A DNA stretch of 64,000 bases from Actinomycetota bacterium (GTDB lineage: Bacteria; Actinomycetota; Actinomycetes; S36-B12; CAIYMF01), in the NCBI GenBank assembly GCA_026393115.1, contig JAPLAU010000028.1, positions 93,715 through 157,714 on the forward strand. The letters are read 5' to 3'. Position numbers and translations under genes: made by a program. The notes beneath the pieces were generated by a model. It saw nothing but the letters and a program-made list of their open reading frames with translations. It did not search any database and was not told where the DNA came from. Below are positions 17,676-25,497 of this stretch, in pieces (the stretch's first letter is position 1; every line of letters begins with the position of its first letter).

Positions 17676-18427
17676 CAGTACGCGCCCCTGCCTCGCAGTA
17701 CCGCGGGGATGGTGCGAGCGAGCAGAACGAAGTCGGTAAGAGGTGACCAGTGGTCGACGTAGTGCAAGTCGAGTGCGAGGCTTTCATCCCAGTCGAGATC
17801 GGACCGACCAGAGACCTGCCACAAACCGGTGATTCCGGGTTTGACGTCGAGTCGTCGCATGGCCTCGGGGCTGTACCGCTCGACGTCGTCGAGGGGATGA
17901 GGTCGAGGGCCAACCAGACTCATTTCACCTCGCAACACATTGAGGAGTTGAGGTAACTCGTCGAGCGAAAAGTGTCTCAAGAACCGGCCTGCCCGCGTGA
18001 TGCGGGGATCGTCTTCGAGTTTGAAGGTGACCGATTCAGACCCGTTCACATCGGCCGCCTCCTCGCGTAACTCCTCGCGCAATTCCTCAGCGCCGTCGAT
18101 CATCGAGCGGAACTTCAAGAATTGAAAGTGCTGGCCTTCTTTCCCGACCCGCGTTTGCACGAAGAGTGCTCGGCCGGGGCTGTCGACACGAATCCAGGTG
18201 GCCAGTGCCAGCATCGGGATTCCGAGTGTGGTGAGCAAGGCGGCCGATCCGGTGACATCGACCGCACGCTTCACCGCGTTCGCGATAGGTCGTGGTGCGA
18301 CCGGTGTTGCAGGAGCGTTCTCGACAGGAGCGCTTTCGGCAGGAGCGCTTTCGGCAGGAGTGCTTTCGGCAGGAGTGCTCCATGAGCGAACGAGACGCTC
18401 GTTTCTGATTCGACTGTCGAGGCTCAT
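17675..18427 (-). CDS. Initiating polyprenyl-phosphate sugar-phosphate transferase
   Basis: 250 aa bacterial sugar transferase. Residues about 18-42 are a Pro/Ala/Glu pentapeptide repeat ([10 protein letters not shown]). One hydrophobic hairpin (about 53-80) follows, then the catalytic domain: [51 protein letters not shown] and [13 protein letters not shown], the full signature of the PssA/WcaJ C-terminal domain. It transfers a hexose-1-phosphate from UDP-sugar to undecaprenyl phosphate at the inner membrane face, starting repeat-unit synthesis. It lacks the extra N-terminal helices of WcaJ. ATGA overlap with the upstream uxs gene. Confidence 0.92.
   Translation of the reverse strand: MSLDSRIRNERLVRSWSTPAESTPAESAPAESAPVENAPATPVAPRPIANAVKRAVDVTGSAALLTTLGIPMLALATWIRVDSPGRALFVQTRVGKEGQHFQFLKFRSMIDGAEELREELREEAADVNGSESVTFKLEDDPRITRAGRFLRHFSLDELPQLLNVLRGEMSLVGPRPHPLDDVERYSPEAMRRLDVKPGITGLWQVSGRSDLDWDESLALDLHYVDHWSPLTDFVLLARTIPAVLRGRGAY
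18312..18380. repeat. 15-bp tandem repeat inside the sugar transferase gene
   Basis: About 4.6 copies of a 15-bp unit (ggagcgctttcggca) with single-base variants encode the pentapeptide xPAES near the N-terminus of the sugar transferase. Units are a multiple of three, so copy-number change would alter length without shifting the frame. Confidence 0.85.
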
Positions 18428-19371
18428 GACGTGCCCACCTGGCTGGTGAACCAGTCGACCGTGCGTTGAAGACCGGTGGCCAGATCAACCGTCGGCTCCC
18501 AGTCAAGTGTTTCGTTGGCCAGAGTGATGTCGGGGCGGCGGCGCCGCGGGTCGTCGGTCGGCAACGGGTGTCGGTCGATGGCTGACTCAGATGATGTGAG
18601 AGCGAGTGTGAGATCTGCCAACTCGGCGACGGTCACTTCTTGTGGGTTGCCGAGATTGATCGGACCCGTAACGCTGTGGTCGGTGCCCATCATGCGCATG
18701 AGTCCTTCGACCAAATCATCGACGTAGCAGAACGAGCGCGTCTGATTGCCGTCGCCGAATAGCGTGAGCGGTGCGCCGCTGAGCGCACTGACAACAAAGT
18801 TTGATACCACGCGCCCGTCGTCGGGTGCCATGCGTGGCCCGTACGTGTTGAAAATGCGCACGACCTTAATGTCGAGATCGTGCTGGCGTCGGTAGTCGAA
18901 AAAGAGGGTTTCAGCGCAGCGCTTGCCCTCGTCGTAGCACGCACGGGGCCCGATCGGATTCACACTTCCGACGTAATCCTCGGTTTGCGGGTGCACTTCG
19001 GGGTCGCCGTACACCTCGGACGTGGAGGCGAGCAGGATGCGCGCGCCCGTGCGCTTGGCCAGACCGAGCATGTTGATCGATCCGACGACTGCCGTCTTGA
19101 TCGTGTGCACGGGATCGCGTTGGTAGTGAACTGGCGAGGCAGGGCAGGCCAAGTGGTAGACCTCGTCAACGTCAACGAACAGTGGAAGCGTGACGTCGTG
19201 CTTCTGGAACTCGAAGTGGGGGTGCTCAAGCAGGTGGTTGATGTTGGTCATTGAGGACGAGTAGAGATTGTCTACGCATACGACATGGTCGCCTTCGTCA
19301 ATGAGTCGATCGCACAGGTGGCTGCCGATGAACCCGGCACCGCCCGTCACAAGAACTCGTCGCTCACTCAT
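18424..19371 (-). CDS. uxs: UDP-glucuronate decarboxylase (UDP-xylose synthase)
   Basis: 315 aa from ATG 19371 (the frame is open to 19380). Rossmann loop [12 protein letters not shown] (about 6-17). The UXS-specific stretch [13 protein letters not shown] and [16 protein letters not shown], then STSEVYGDP, and the catalytic region [16 protein letters not shown] with YxxxK (Tyr and Lys), distinguish it from dTDP-glucose dehydratases and GalE. The enzyme makes UDP-xylose from UDP-glucuronate using bound NAD. As first gene of a coupled operon with the initiating transferase, it indicates that xylose, or a sugar derived from UDP-xylose, is incorporated in the polysaccharide. Confidence 0.9.
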   Translation of the reverse strand: MSERRVLVTGGAGFIGSHLCDRLIDEGDHVVCVDNLYSSSMTNINHLLEHPHFEFQKHDVTLPLFVDVDEVYHLACPASPVHYQRDPVHTIKTAVVGSINMLGLAKRTGARILLASTSEVYGDPEVHPQTEDYVGSVNPIGPRACYDEGKRCAETLFFDYRRQHDLDIKVVRIFNTYGPRMAPDDGRVVSNFVVSALSGAPLTLFGDGNQTRSFCYVDDLVEGLMRMMGTDHSVTGPINLGNPQEVTVAELADLTLALTSSESAIDRHPLPTDDPRRRRPDITLANETLDWEPTVDLATGLQRTVDWFTSQVGTS

Positions 19372-19407
19372 TGCCCACATCCCCCCGGTTGTCGCGTCAA
19401 GTGTATC

Positions 19408-20178
19408 TTACTGGGCGCGTTTTTGCCGGATCACTTCCGTCACGAACCGAGGGTTACCCCAGAAGTAGCGGCGTGCTAGCCGGCGAGGCTCGATCGCGAG
19501 GCGAAACGCCCACTCAAGGCCACTGCGCTGTAGCACCGCAGGGGCCTGGCGCTTGGTGCCAGCAATGAAGTCGAACGCGGCTCCAACGCCGAGAGCCGTG
19601 ACGGGCAATGCGTTGGCGAGTCTGCGGCACTCAATGTCTTGCTTGGGTGTTCCGAGGCCCACCCATACGCACTGTGCGCCAGATTCGCTGATGCGTTGGT
19701 CGCGTTCAAGGAGTTCATCAACGGTGGGAGGACGAAAAGGGGGCGACTCGACTCCGACCAACTCGACGCCGGGCCAACGTTCGGTGATGGCCGTGGTGAG
19801 TGCAGCCAACGTTTCTTGATCGGAGCCGAGTAGATAGTGGCGAAGTGACACCGCCCGCCCCTGGTCGAGAACCGCGCACATGGTGTCGGGTCCGTAGACG
19901 CGCGACCAGCCCGCAACGTCACGGTGAAGTCGCTTGCCAGCCCACACGATGGGAACACCGTCGCAAAAAACGGCGGAGGCGCTGTCGGAGAGGGTGGCGT
20001 AGTCGGCGTCATCGGAAGCGAGGGCGACGTTGTAGGCGTTCCAGAACAGCACTGCGTTGCCTGAGCCATGGTTGACGGCCGTTGCTTCATTAATGATCGA
20101 CTCGGTCGCGGTGGCCAAGTCACACACGCTGAAGTTCACGTGTCCGATGGGTGCCCGCGTCAAGGTATCGAGAGTCAT
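19408..20178 (-). CDS. WecG/TagA/CpsF-family glycosyltransferase
   Basis: 256 aa from ATG 20178, which lies 2 nt after the upstream stop; a longer frame to 20259 overlaps the neighbouring gene and is rejected. Family landmarks are FWNAYNVALA, FCDGVPIVWA, GPDTMCAVLD, YLLGSDQETL, VWVGLGTPKQDIEC and GVGAAFDFIAGTKRQAPAVLQRSGLEW ending in RRYFWGNPRFV. These transferases (GT26) add ManNAc, ManNAcA or related sugars to lipid-linked intermediates. It is translationally coupled to the GH-like lipoprotein upstream. Confidence 0.9.
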   Translation of the reverse strand: MTLDTLTRAPIGHVNFSVCDLATATESIINEATAVNHGSGNAVLFWNAYNVALASDDADYATLSDSASAVFCDGVPIVWAGKRLHRDVAGWSRVYGPDTMCAVLDQGRAVSLRHYLLGSDQETLAALTTAITERWPGVELVGVESPPFRPPTVDELLERDQRISESGAQCVWVGLGTPKQDIECRRLANALPVTALGVGAAFDFIAGTKRQAPAVLQRSGLEWAFRLAIEPRRLARRYFWGNPRFVTEVIRQKRAQ

Positions 20179-20180
20179 TG

Positions 20181-21581
20181 TTACCCGAGTTTGACTGGCA
20201 TCGTGGTGATGGTGATCGTGCCGGCGGGCTTCTTCACACAACTGCCATAGGCGGGGCACACCGTGATGGCGCCGCGTGTGACGTAGCCCTTGCCGCTGTC
20301 AGTCCATGCCACGCTGAACGACAGCGTGCGGGCGCCGCTGACACGGGTGGCCGTGCACACGTGCAGCCGTGTTCCGGTGCAGCTTGTCACGTTGGCTCCC
20401 GCCAACCACGTGCGGATGGTGCCAAGAGCCTTCGTGGCAGGAGTGTCGTAGTAGGTCTTGATACCTAGGTACGTCATGCCATTCGACCATGCGTACCAAT
20501 ACACGCGCTCGATACCCAGGCGCAGCGAATCGAGGTAGGTGCGTGCGAGCCAGTCGGCAGATTTCGTTCCGGGGATGTCGGTGTGGGGGTACTTCGGTGA
20601 GCCATCGGGATTCGTGCCCGGGCCGGCGATTCCGTAGTTGATCTCGGTATTCCACAGCGGCCGGGCGGGTGCACCAGATGCAGCGATGCGCGTACGCATC
20701 AGTGCCACGGCTGCGGCAGCATCGGCCGGTGTGCCCGTGCCCGAGGGGTACGGGTGGAACGAGTAGGCGTCGATGGGCCACGCGCGCCCCTTGTAGCCGC
20801 GCACCGATGACAGGGCGCTGAGGTAGCGCGGGAAGAATCCGCTGCCACTGGAGATGCCCATGCGAGTGGTGGTGCTCGGCGACACTGTCTTGAAGGCGGG
20901 ATTGACCGACTTGACCGCGATGTCAGCCAGGCCGGTGAGTTGTGCCAGTCGGGTGGCAGTGCCCGAATAGAAACTCGGCAGGTTCGCTTCATTCCATACT
21001 TCGAACGACCACGTGGTGGTCGGGAACTTCGTCTTCGCGCGACTTGCCACGGCCTTGACGTACCGACTCCACGCGTAATCACTGCTGGGCGGCGCGATGC
21101 TGACCTGGGGGGTGTAGAAGGGGCTGAGTTTGGTGGGATTACTCGAGGCCCAAGGGGCAGGCATGCCGAGCACCATGAGAAAGTCGCGAACGCCCCGGGA
21201 CTTACCGGCGTTCACTGCGGCATCGAAGTTGGTCCACTGGAAATCGCCGCCCTTGGTCGGCTCGATATTGCCCCACATCGTGCCGGTATCCCAGAGGCGG
21301 TACGAACCCGCGACGGCTTGCGGTACGCCGGCGTTGAGGCCAGGGTGCAGGCCGAAGAACGTCTGGCTTACCTTGCGCGCAGCGGTCGGCGTGATGGCGG
21401 CCGTGGTGAGCGCGGGGGAAGGGGTCGGCGATGGCGTCTGAGTGGGGGAACTGGATGTCACTGCTGCCGCGGTGAAGGACGCGGAAGAACTGAGCGTCGG
21501 CGCGGAGTCGGCGGGGGCTGTGCATGCTGCCATGGCAGCGGCAGCAAGCAGGGCAACGTACGCCGTACGGTGCGTTGCCAT
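20181..21581 (-). CDS. GH39-like lipoprotein, clan GH-A glycoside hydrolase
   Basis: 466 aa from ATG 21581. A lipoprotein signal (about 1-19, lipobox LAAAAMAAC) precedes a Ser/Thr/Pro-rich linker, so the enzyme is anchored outside. The (beta/alpha)8 catalytic domain shows YRLWDTGTMWGNIEP near the start, a probable acid/base Glu in FEVWNEANLP, and a probable nucleophile Glu in RPLWNTEINYG, followed by YWYAWSNG. This Trp-Asn-Glu / Asn-Thr-Glu arrangement is that of GH39/GH5-like families; GH39 contains beta-xylosidases. A C-terminal beta domain (about 395-466) holds paired cysteines. Coupled to wecG-like gene; probably trims or processes the cluster's polysaccharide. Confidence 0.72.
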   Translation of the reverse strand: MATHRTAYVALLAAAAMAACTAPADSAPTLSSSASFTAAAVTSSSPTQTPSPTPSPALTTAAITPTAARKVSQTFFGLHPGLNAGVPQAVAGSYRLWDTGTMWGNIEPTKGGDFQWTNFDAAVNAGKSRGVRDFLMVLGMPAPWASSNPTKLSPFYTPQVSIAPPSSDYAWSRYVKAVASRAKTKFPTTTWSFEVWNEANLPSFYSGTATRLAQLTGLADIAVKSVNPAFKTVSPSTTTRMGISSGSGFFPRYLSALSSVRGYKGRAWPIDAYSFHPYPSGTGTPADAAAAVALMRTRIAASGAPARPLWNTEINYGIAGPGTNPDGSPKYPHTDIPGTKSADWLARTYLDSLRLGIERVYWYAWSNGMTYLGIKTYYDTPATKALGTIRTWLAGANVTSCTGTRLHVCTATRVSGARTLSFSVAWTDSGKGYVTRGAITVCPAYGSCVKKPAGTITITTMPVKLG

Positions 21582-21683
21582 GCGACCTCCCCAACTACCG
21601 GACACATGTTCCAGTGTAAGTGACTGGGGACAGGTCCTGGCGGGTTTCGTGGGCTGAGTGAGGGCGGTGCTTACGCTGCGTGA

Positions 21684-22190
21684 CTAAAAGTCGCCGGCCT
21701 GCTGGCGCATGTCACGCAGAGTTTCGACGACGCCGCGCATGGGGGCCGATGACAGCAGCGGATCGGTGAACACCTCGGCGTTGAGGGTCTGCGTCGCGCG
21801 CTCGGCCACCTGCCGTCCCCGGGCGGAGATTTCAACCAGCGTGGTGCGGCGATCGGTGGGGTGGGGCTGCCTGGCGACGAGGTGCGCTGCCTCGAGACGG
21901 TCGACGGCGTTGGTGACGCTGGTTTGGTGCACTTGCAAGCGTGAGCCGATCACCCCCATCGGGAGTGATCCGCGGCTACTGAGGTGCAGGAGCATCAGCA
22001 CTTCGTAGCGGGCGAAGGTAATCTCGAGGGGTTTGAGCACGGTTTCGACCCGGGAGAGGGCGATTTGATGGGCCCGCATGAGTGAGGTGACCGCAGCCAT
22101 ACCGTCGGCCGCGTCATTCCACCCGTGCGCCTCCCACTGGCGACGCGCCTCGGCAATGGGGTCGGAATTGAGGGGGCGGCGGTCGACCAT
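21684..22190 (-). CDS. MarR-family transcriptional regulator
   Basis: 168 aa winged-helix regulator: KPLEITFARYEVLMLLHLSSRG (helix 2-3), then GVIGSRLQVHQTSVTNAVDRLEAAHLV (recognition helix), the wing HPTDRRTTLVEISARG, and a dimerising C-terminal helix. It diverges from icmF with a 67-bp gap containing a perfect palindrome overlapping the icmF -10 box, so icmF is its likely target. The ligand is probably an acyl-CoA or related carboxylate, by analogy with other MarR proteins beside CoA genes, but this is inference. Confidence 0.88.
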   Translation of the reverse strand: MVDRRPLNSDPIAEARRQWEAHGWNDAADGMAAVTSLMRAHQIALSRVETVLKPLEITFARYEVLMLLHLSSRGSLPMGVIGSRLQVHQTSVTNAVDRLEAAHLVARQPHPTDRRTTLVEISARGRQVAERATQTLNAEVFTDPLLSSAPMRGVVETLRDMRQQAGDF

Positions 22191-22196
22191 GGCGTC

Positions 22197-22202
22197 AGCG
22201 TA
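22197..22202 (-). promoter_or_regulatory. -10 box before marR
   Basis: TACGCT lies 6 nt before the ATG (22190) with no ribosome site, matching the leaderless pattern. Confidence 0.4.
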
Positions 22203-22220
22203 GCGGGGCAGCGAGGTCTA

Positions 22221-22250
22221 TCGACACCCATTAGTCGGATGTCCTACTAT
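22221..22250 (+). promoter_or_regulatory. icmF promoter
   Basis: TCGACA (22221-22226, -35), an 18-bp spacer and TACTAT (22245-22250, -10) place the transcription start at about 22257-22258, the GTG codon itself. The icmF mRNA is therefore predicted to be leaderless. Confidence 0.55.
22232..22249. promoter_or_regulatory. Probable MarR operator
   Basis: An 18-bp inverted repeat of the form TAGTnGG-ATGT-CCnACTA, perfect in all paired positions, covers the spacer and most of the icmF -10. A bound MarR dimer would exclude RNA polymerase. Confidence 0.65.
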
Positions 22251-22257
22251 TTATCGT

Positions 22258-25200
22258 GTGAGCGACTTCAAGCTGCATGTCCCCGTCAATCCGGTGCGTG
22301 TTGTCACCGCCGCCAGCCTGTTCGACGGCCACGACGCCGCGATCACAATCATGCGGCGGCTACTCCAGTCGCAGGGAGCCGAGGTGATTCACCTCGGCCA
22401 CGACCGCAGTGTTGACGACGTGGTGACGGCCGCGGTTCAAGAGGATGTGCAGGCCGTCGCGGTGTCGTCCTACCAAGGCGGTCACCTTGAGTACTTCGGC
22501 TACCTCGTCGAGCGCCTTGCCGAACGCGGGGCGGGTCACGTGCGCGTCTACGGCGGCGGTGGCGGCGTCATCGTGGGTGAGGAAATCGATCAACTCGCGC
22601 GGATCGGTGTGCGTATCTTCAGCCCGCAGGACGGGCAGCGACTCGGGCTCGTGGGCATGATCAACGAGATCATCGCTGAGTGCGACACCGACCTGTCCGC
22701 AGGCGGCGCTGACATCACGGCGCTCGCTTCAGGTGACTCGGCGGCGCTGGCGCGTGCGCTGACGGTTCTGGAAGCGGGCAACGATCCGGCGTTGGCCACG
22801 GCCATTCGCGGATTCACTTCAGCGCGGCGCATTCCGGTGCTCGGCATTACCGGAACTGGCGGATCGGGAAAGTCGTCACTCACCGATGAACTCGTGCGCC
22901 GGATGCGTCGCGATTCGCAGGACAAGTTGCGCATCGCCGTACTTGCCATCGATCCCACGCGCCTTCGCGGGGGAGGGGCACTGCTCGGTGACCGCATTCG
23001 CATGAACTCGCTCGATCCCGATGTCGTGTTCTTCCGTTCATTGGCGACTCGCACGTCGGGCGGTCAACTACCTCCGGGCCTTGACGACATGACGGCGGCG
23101 TGCGCGGCAGCCGGATTTGATGTCGTCGTGATCGAAACCCCGGGAATTGGTCAGGGTGACACCGGCATCGTGTCCCACGTTGACGTCTCGCTATATGTGA
23201 TGACGCCTGAGTTCGGTGCTGCATCTCAACTCGAAAAGATCGACATGCTCGACTTCGCCGATGCTGTGGCCATCAACAAATTTGAGCGACGCGGTGCTGA
23301 AGATGCACTGCGCGACGTGTCGCGCCAACTGGTGCGCAACCGGCAGGCGTTTGGCACGCCATGGGATGCCATGCCGGTGTTCGGAACGAGTGCCGCACGT
23401 TTCGACGACGATGGTGTGACCGCGCTGTACCAGTACCTGCGCGGACTGCTTGCTGAAAAGGGGCTCGTGTCGTTCGACCCGGTTCTTCCCGAGGTTGAAG
23501 GTCGCACGTCATCTCAACTCACGGCTGTCATTCCGCGTGGTCGCGAGCGCTACCTCGCGGATGTCGCCGCGTCGGTGCGCGACTATCACACAGAGACAGC
23601 TGTGCAGGTGCCCGTAGCCCGAACTCGTCAGCAACTTGTAGCCACCCGTTCGCTACTTGTTGAGGCAGGTCAGAGCGATGCGGCCGCGGCCGTTGAGACA
23701 TTGGCGATCGAGTCTGAGGCACAACTGTCGGACAACTCGGTTGAACTGCTGCGTGAGTGGCCCGAGATTCGCGCCACCTACTCGGGTGATGAATTGGTCT
23801 ACACCGTGCGCGATAAGGAAATTCGCACTGCGCTCGCTCGTACGACCCTCTCGGGATCGCGCGTCTCGCGTGTTGCTCTGCCACGCGAAGGCGATGACGG
23901 CGAACTGCTGCGCTTCTTACGAGCCGAAGGTGTTCCTGGCCGCTTCCCCTTTACCGCCGGCGTTTTCCCGTTCAAGCGTGATGCGGAAACACCTGCGCGC
24001 ATGTTCGCCGGCGAAGGTGACGCGGCGCGCACGAACCGTCGCTTCCACCTGCTGTCGGAAGGTCAACCGGCGACGCGGCTGTCGACTGCGTTCGATTCAG
24101 TGACGCTCTACGGGCGCGACCCCGCTGCTCGACCCGACGTCTACGGCAAGGTCGGAACATCGGGAGTGTCCATTGCGACTCTCGATGACATGCGTGAGCT
24201 CTATGCGGGATTCGACCTGTGCTCGCCGAACACATCGGTCTCGATGACGATCAATGGCCCCGCACCGACGATTCTGGCGATGTTCATGAATGCCGTCATC
24301 GATCGCGAAGTGGAACAGTTTGTCGTTGACAATGGCCGCGAGCCGGATGATGTCGAGCGCCAACAGATTGCGGGCCGTGCTGTCGCCACCGTTCGCGGCA
24401 CGGTGCAAGCCGACATTCTCAAGGAGGATCAGGGCCAGAACACCTGCATCTTCTCGACTGAGTTCTCATTGCGGGCGATGGCCGATATTCAGCAGTGGTT
24501 TATCGACCACCAGGTGCGCAACTTCTATTCAGTGTCGATCAGCGGCTATCACATTGCCGAAGCCGGGGCGAACCCCATCAGTCAGTTGGCATTCACTTTG
24601 GCCAATGGCTTCACCTACATTGAGGCCTACCTCGCGCGCGGTATGAACATCGATGACTTCGCGCCGAACCTCTCGTTCTTCTTCTCGAACGGGATGGATG
24701 CCGAATACACGGTGATCGGTCGAGTGGCGCGTCGCATCTGGGCGATTGCCTTGCGTGATCGCTACGGAGCAGATGAGCGTGCGCAGAAGTTGAAGTACCA
24801 CATTCAAACGTCTGGCCGTTCTCTGCACGCGCAGGAGATGGACTTCAACGACATTCGTACGACGTTGCAGGCATTGTGCGCGCTCTACGACAACGCCAAC
24901 TCACTGCACACCAACGCGTACGACGAGGCCGTCACTACTCCCTCTGCGCAGTCGGTGCGGCGCGCGTTGGCGATTCAGATGATCATCGATCAGGAATGGG
25001 GACTGTCGATGAACGAGAACCCTCTTCAGGGCTCGTACATTGTTGACGAACTCACCGACCTCGTTGAAGAAGCCGTACTCGCGGAGTTTGAGCGCATCGC
25101 TGATCGTGGTGGTGTGCTGGGCGCCATGGAGACCGGCTACCAGCGCGGTCGCATTCAGGACGAGTCAATGCTCTATGAACACCGCAAGCACGATGGCACT

Positions 25201-25497
25201 CTTCCGATCGTGGGTGTCAACACCTTCCTCGCCGAGACCGTCAACGACAGCGTCGGTCAGTCGCTGGAATTGGCTCGTGGCACTGAGGAAGAGAAGCAGT
25301 CACAACTGAGCCGGCTGGCGGCGTTCCACGAGCGCAACCGCTCTGAGGCTCCGGCTGCGTTGGCGGCTCTTCAGCACGCGGCCACCAGCGGTGGCAACGT
25401 CTTCGACGAGTTGATGAAGGCCGTGCGCGTCTGCTCGCTCGGTCAGATCACCGATGCGTTCTTCGAGGTGGGTGGACAGTTCCGCCGCTCGATGTAG
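22258..25497 (+). CDS. icmF: Fused isobutyryl-CoA mutase IcmF
   Basis: 1079 aa, GTG start. Three domains: an N-terminal B12-binding domain (about 10-145; DGHDAAI gives the base-off His ligand motif DxH); a middle G-protein chaperone (about 190-410; P-loop GTGGSGKSS, IDPTR, GGGALLGDRIRM, and NKFERRG); and a C-terminal acyl-CoA mutase barrel (about 540-1075). The active-site stretch FPFTAGVFPFKRD and MFAGEGDAARTNRRFH is IcmF-like, not methylmalonyl-CoA mutase-like. It interconverts isobutyryl-CoA and n-butyryl-CoA (some members also isovaleryl/pivalyl-CoA), linking valine and fatty-acid metabolism, with self-repair by its own GTPase. MarR divergent. Confidence 0.95.
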   Translation: MSDFKLHVPVNPVRVVTAASLFDGHDAAITIMRRLLQSQGAEVIHLGHDRSVDDVVTAAVQEDVQAVAVSSYQGGHLEYFGYLVERLAERGAGHVRVYGGGGGVIVGEEIDQLARIGVRIFSPQDGQRLGLVGMINEIIAECDTDLSAGGADITALASGDSAALARALTVLEAGNDPALATAIRGFTSARRIPVLGITGTGGSGKSSLTDELVRRMRRDSQDKLRIAVLAIDPTRLRGGGALLGDRIRMNSLDPDVVFFRSLATRTSGGQLPPGLDDMTAACAAAGFDVVVIETPGIGQGDTGIVSHVDVSLYVMTPEFGAASQLEKIDMLDFADAVAINKFERRGAEDALRDVSRQLVRNRQAFGTPWDAMPVFGTSAARFDDDGVTALYQYLRGLLAEKGLVSFDPVLPEVEGRTSSQLTAVIPRGRERYLADVAASVRDYHTETAVQVPVARTRQQLVATRSLLVEAGQSDAAAAVETLAIESEAQLSDNSVELLREWPEIRATYSGDELVYTVRDKEIRTALARTTLSGSRVSRVALPREGDDGELLRFLRAEGVPGRFPFTAGVFPFKRDAETPARMFAGEGDAARTNRRFHLLSEGQPATRLSTAFDSVTLYGRDPAARPDVYGKVGTSGVSIATLDDMRELYAGFDLCSPNTSVSMTINGPAPTILAMFMNAVIDREVEQFVVDNGREPDDVERQQIAGRAVATVRGTVQADILKEDQGQNTCIFSTEFSLRAMADIQQWFIDHQVRNFYSVSISGYHIAEAGANPISQLAFTLANGFTYIEAYLARGMNIDDFAPNLSFFFSNGMDAEYTVIGRVARRIWAIALRDRYGADERAQKLKYHIQTSGRSLHAQEMDFNDIRTTLQALCALYDNANSLHTNAYDEAVTTPSAQSVRRALAIQMIIDQEWGLSMNENPLQGSYIVDELTDLVEEAVLAEFERIADRGGVLGAMETGYQRGRIQDESMLYEHRKHDGTLPIVGVNTFLAETVNDSVGQSLELARGTEEEKQSQLSRLAAFHERNRSEAPAALAALQHAATSGGNVFDELMKAVRVCSLGQITDAFFEVGGQFRRSM

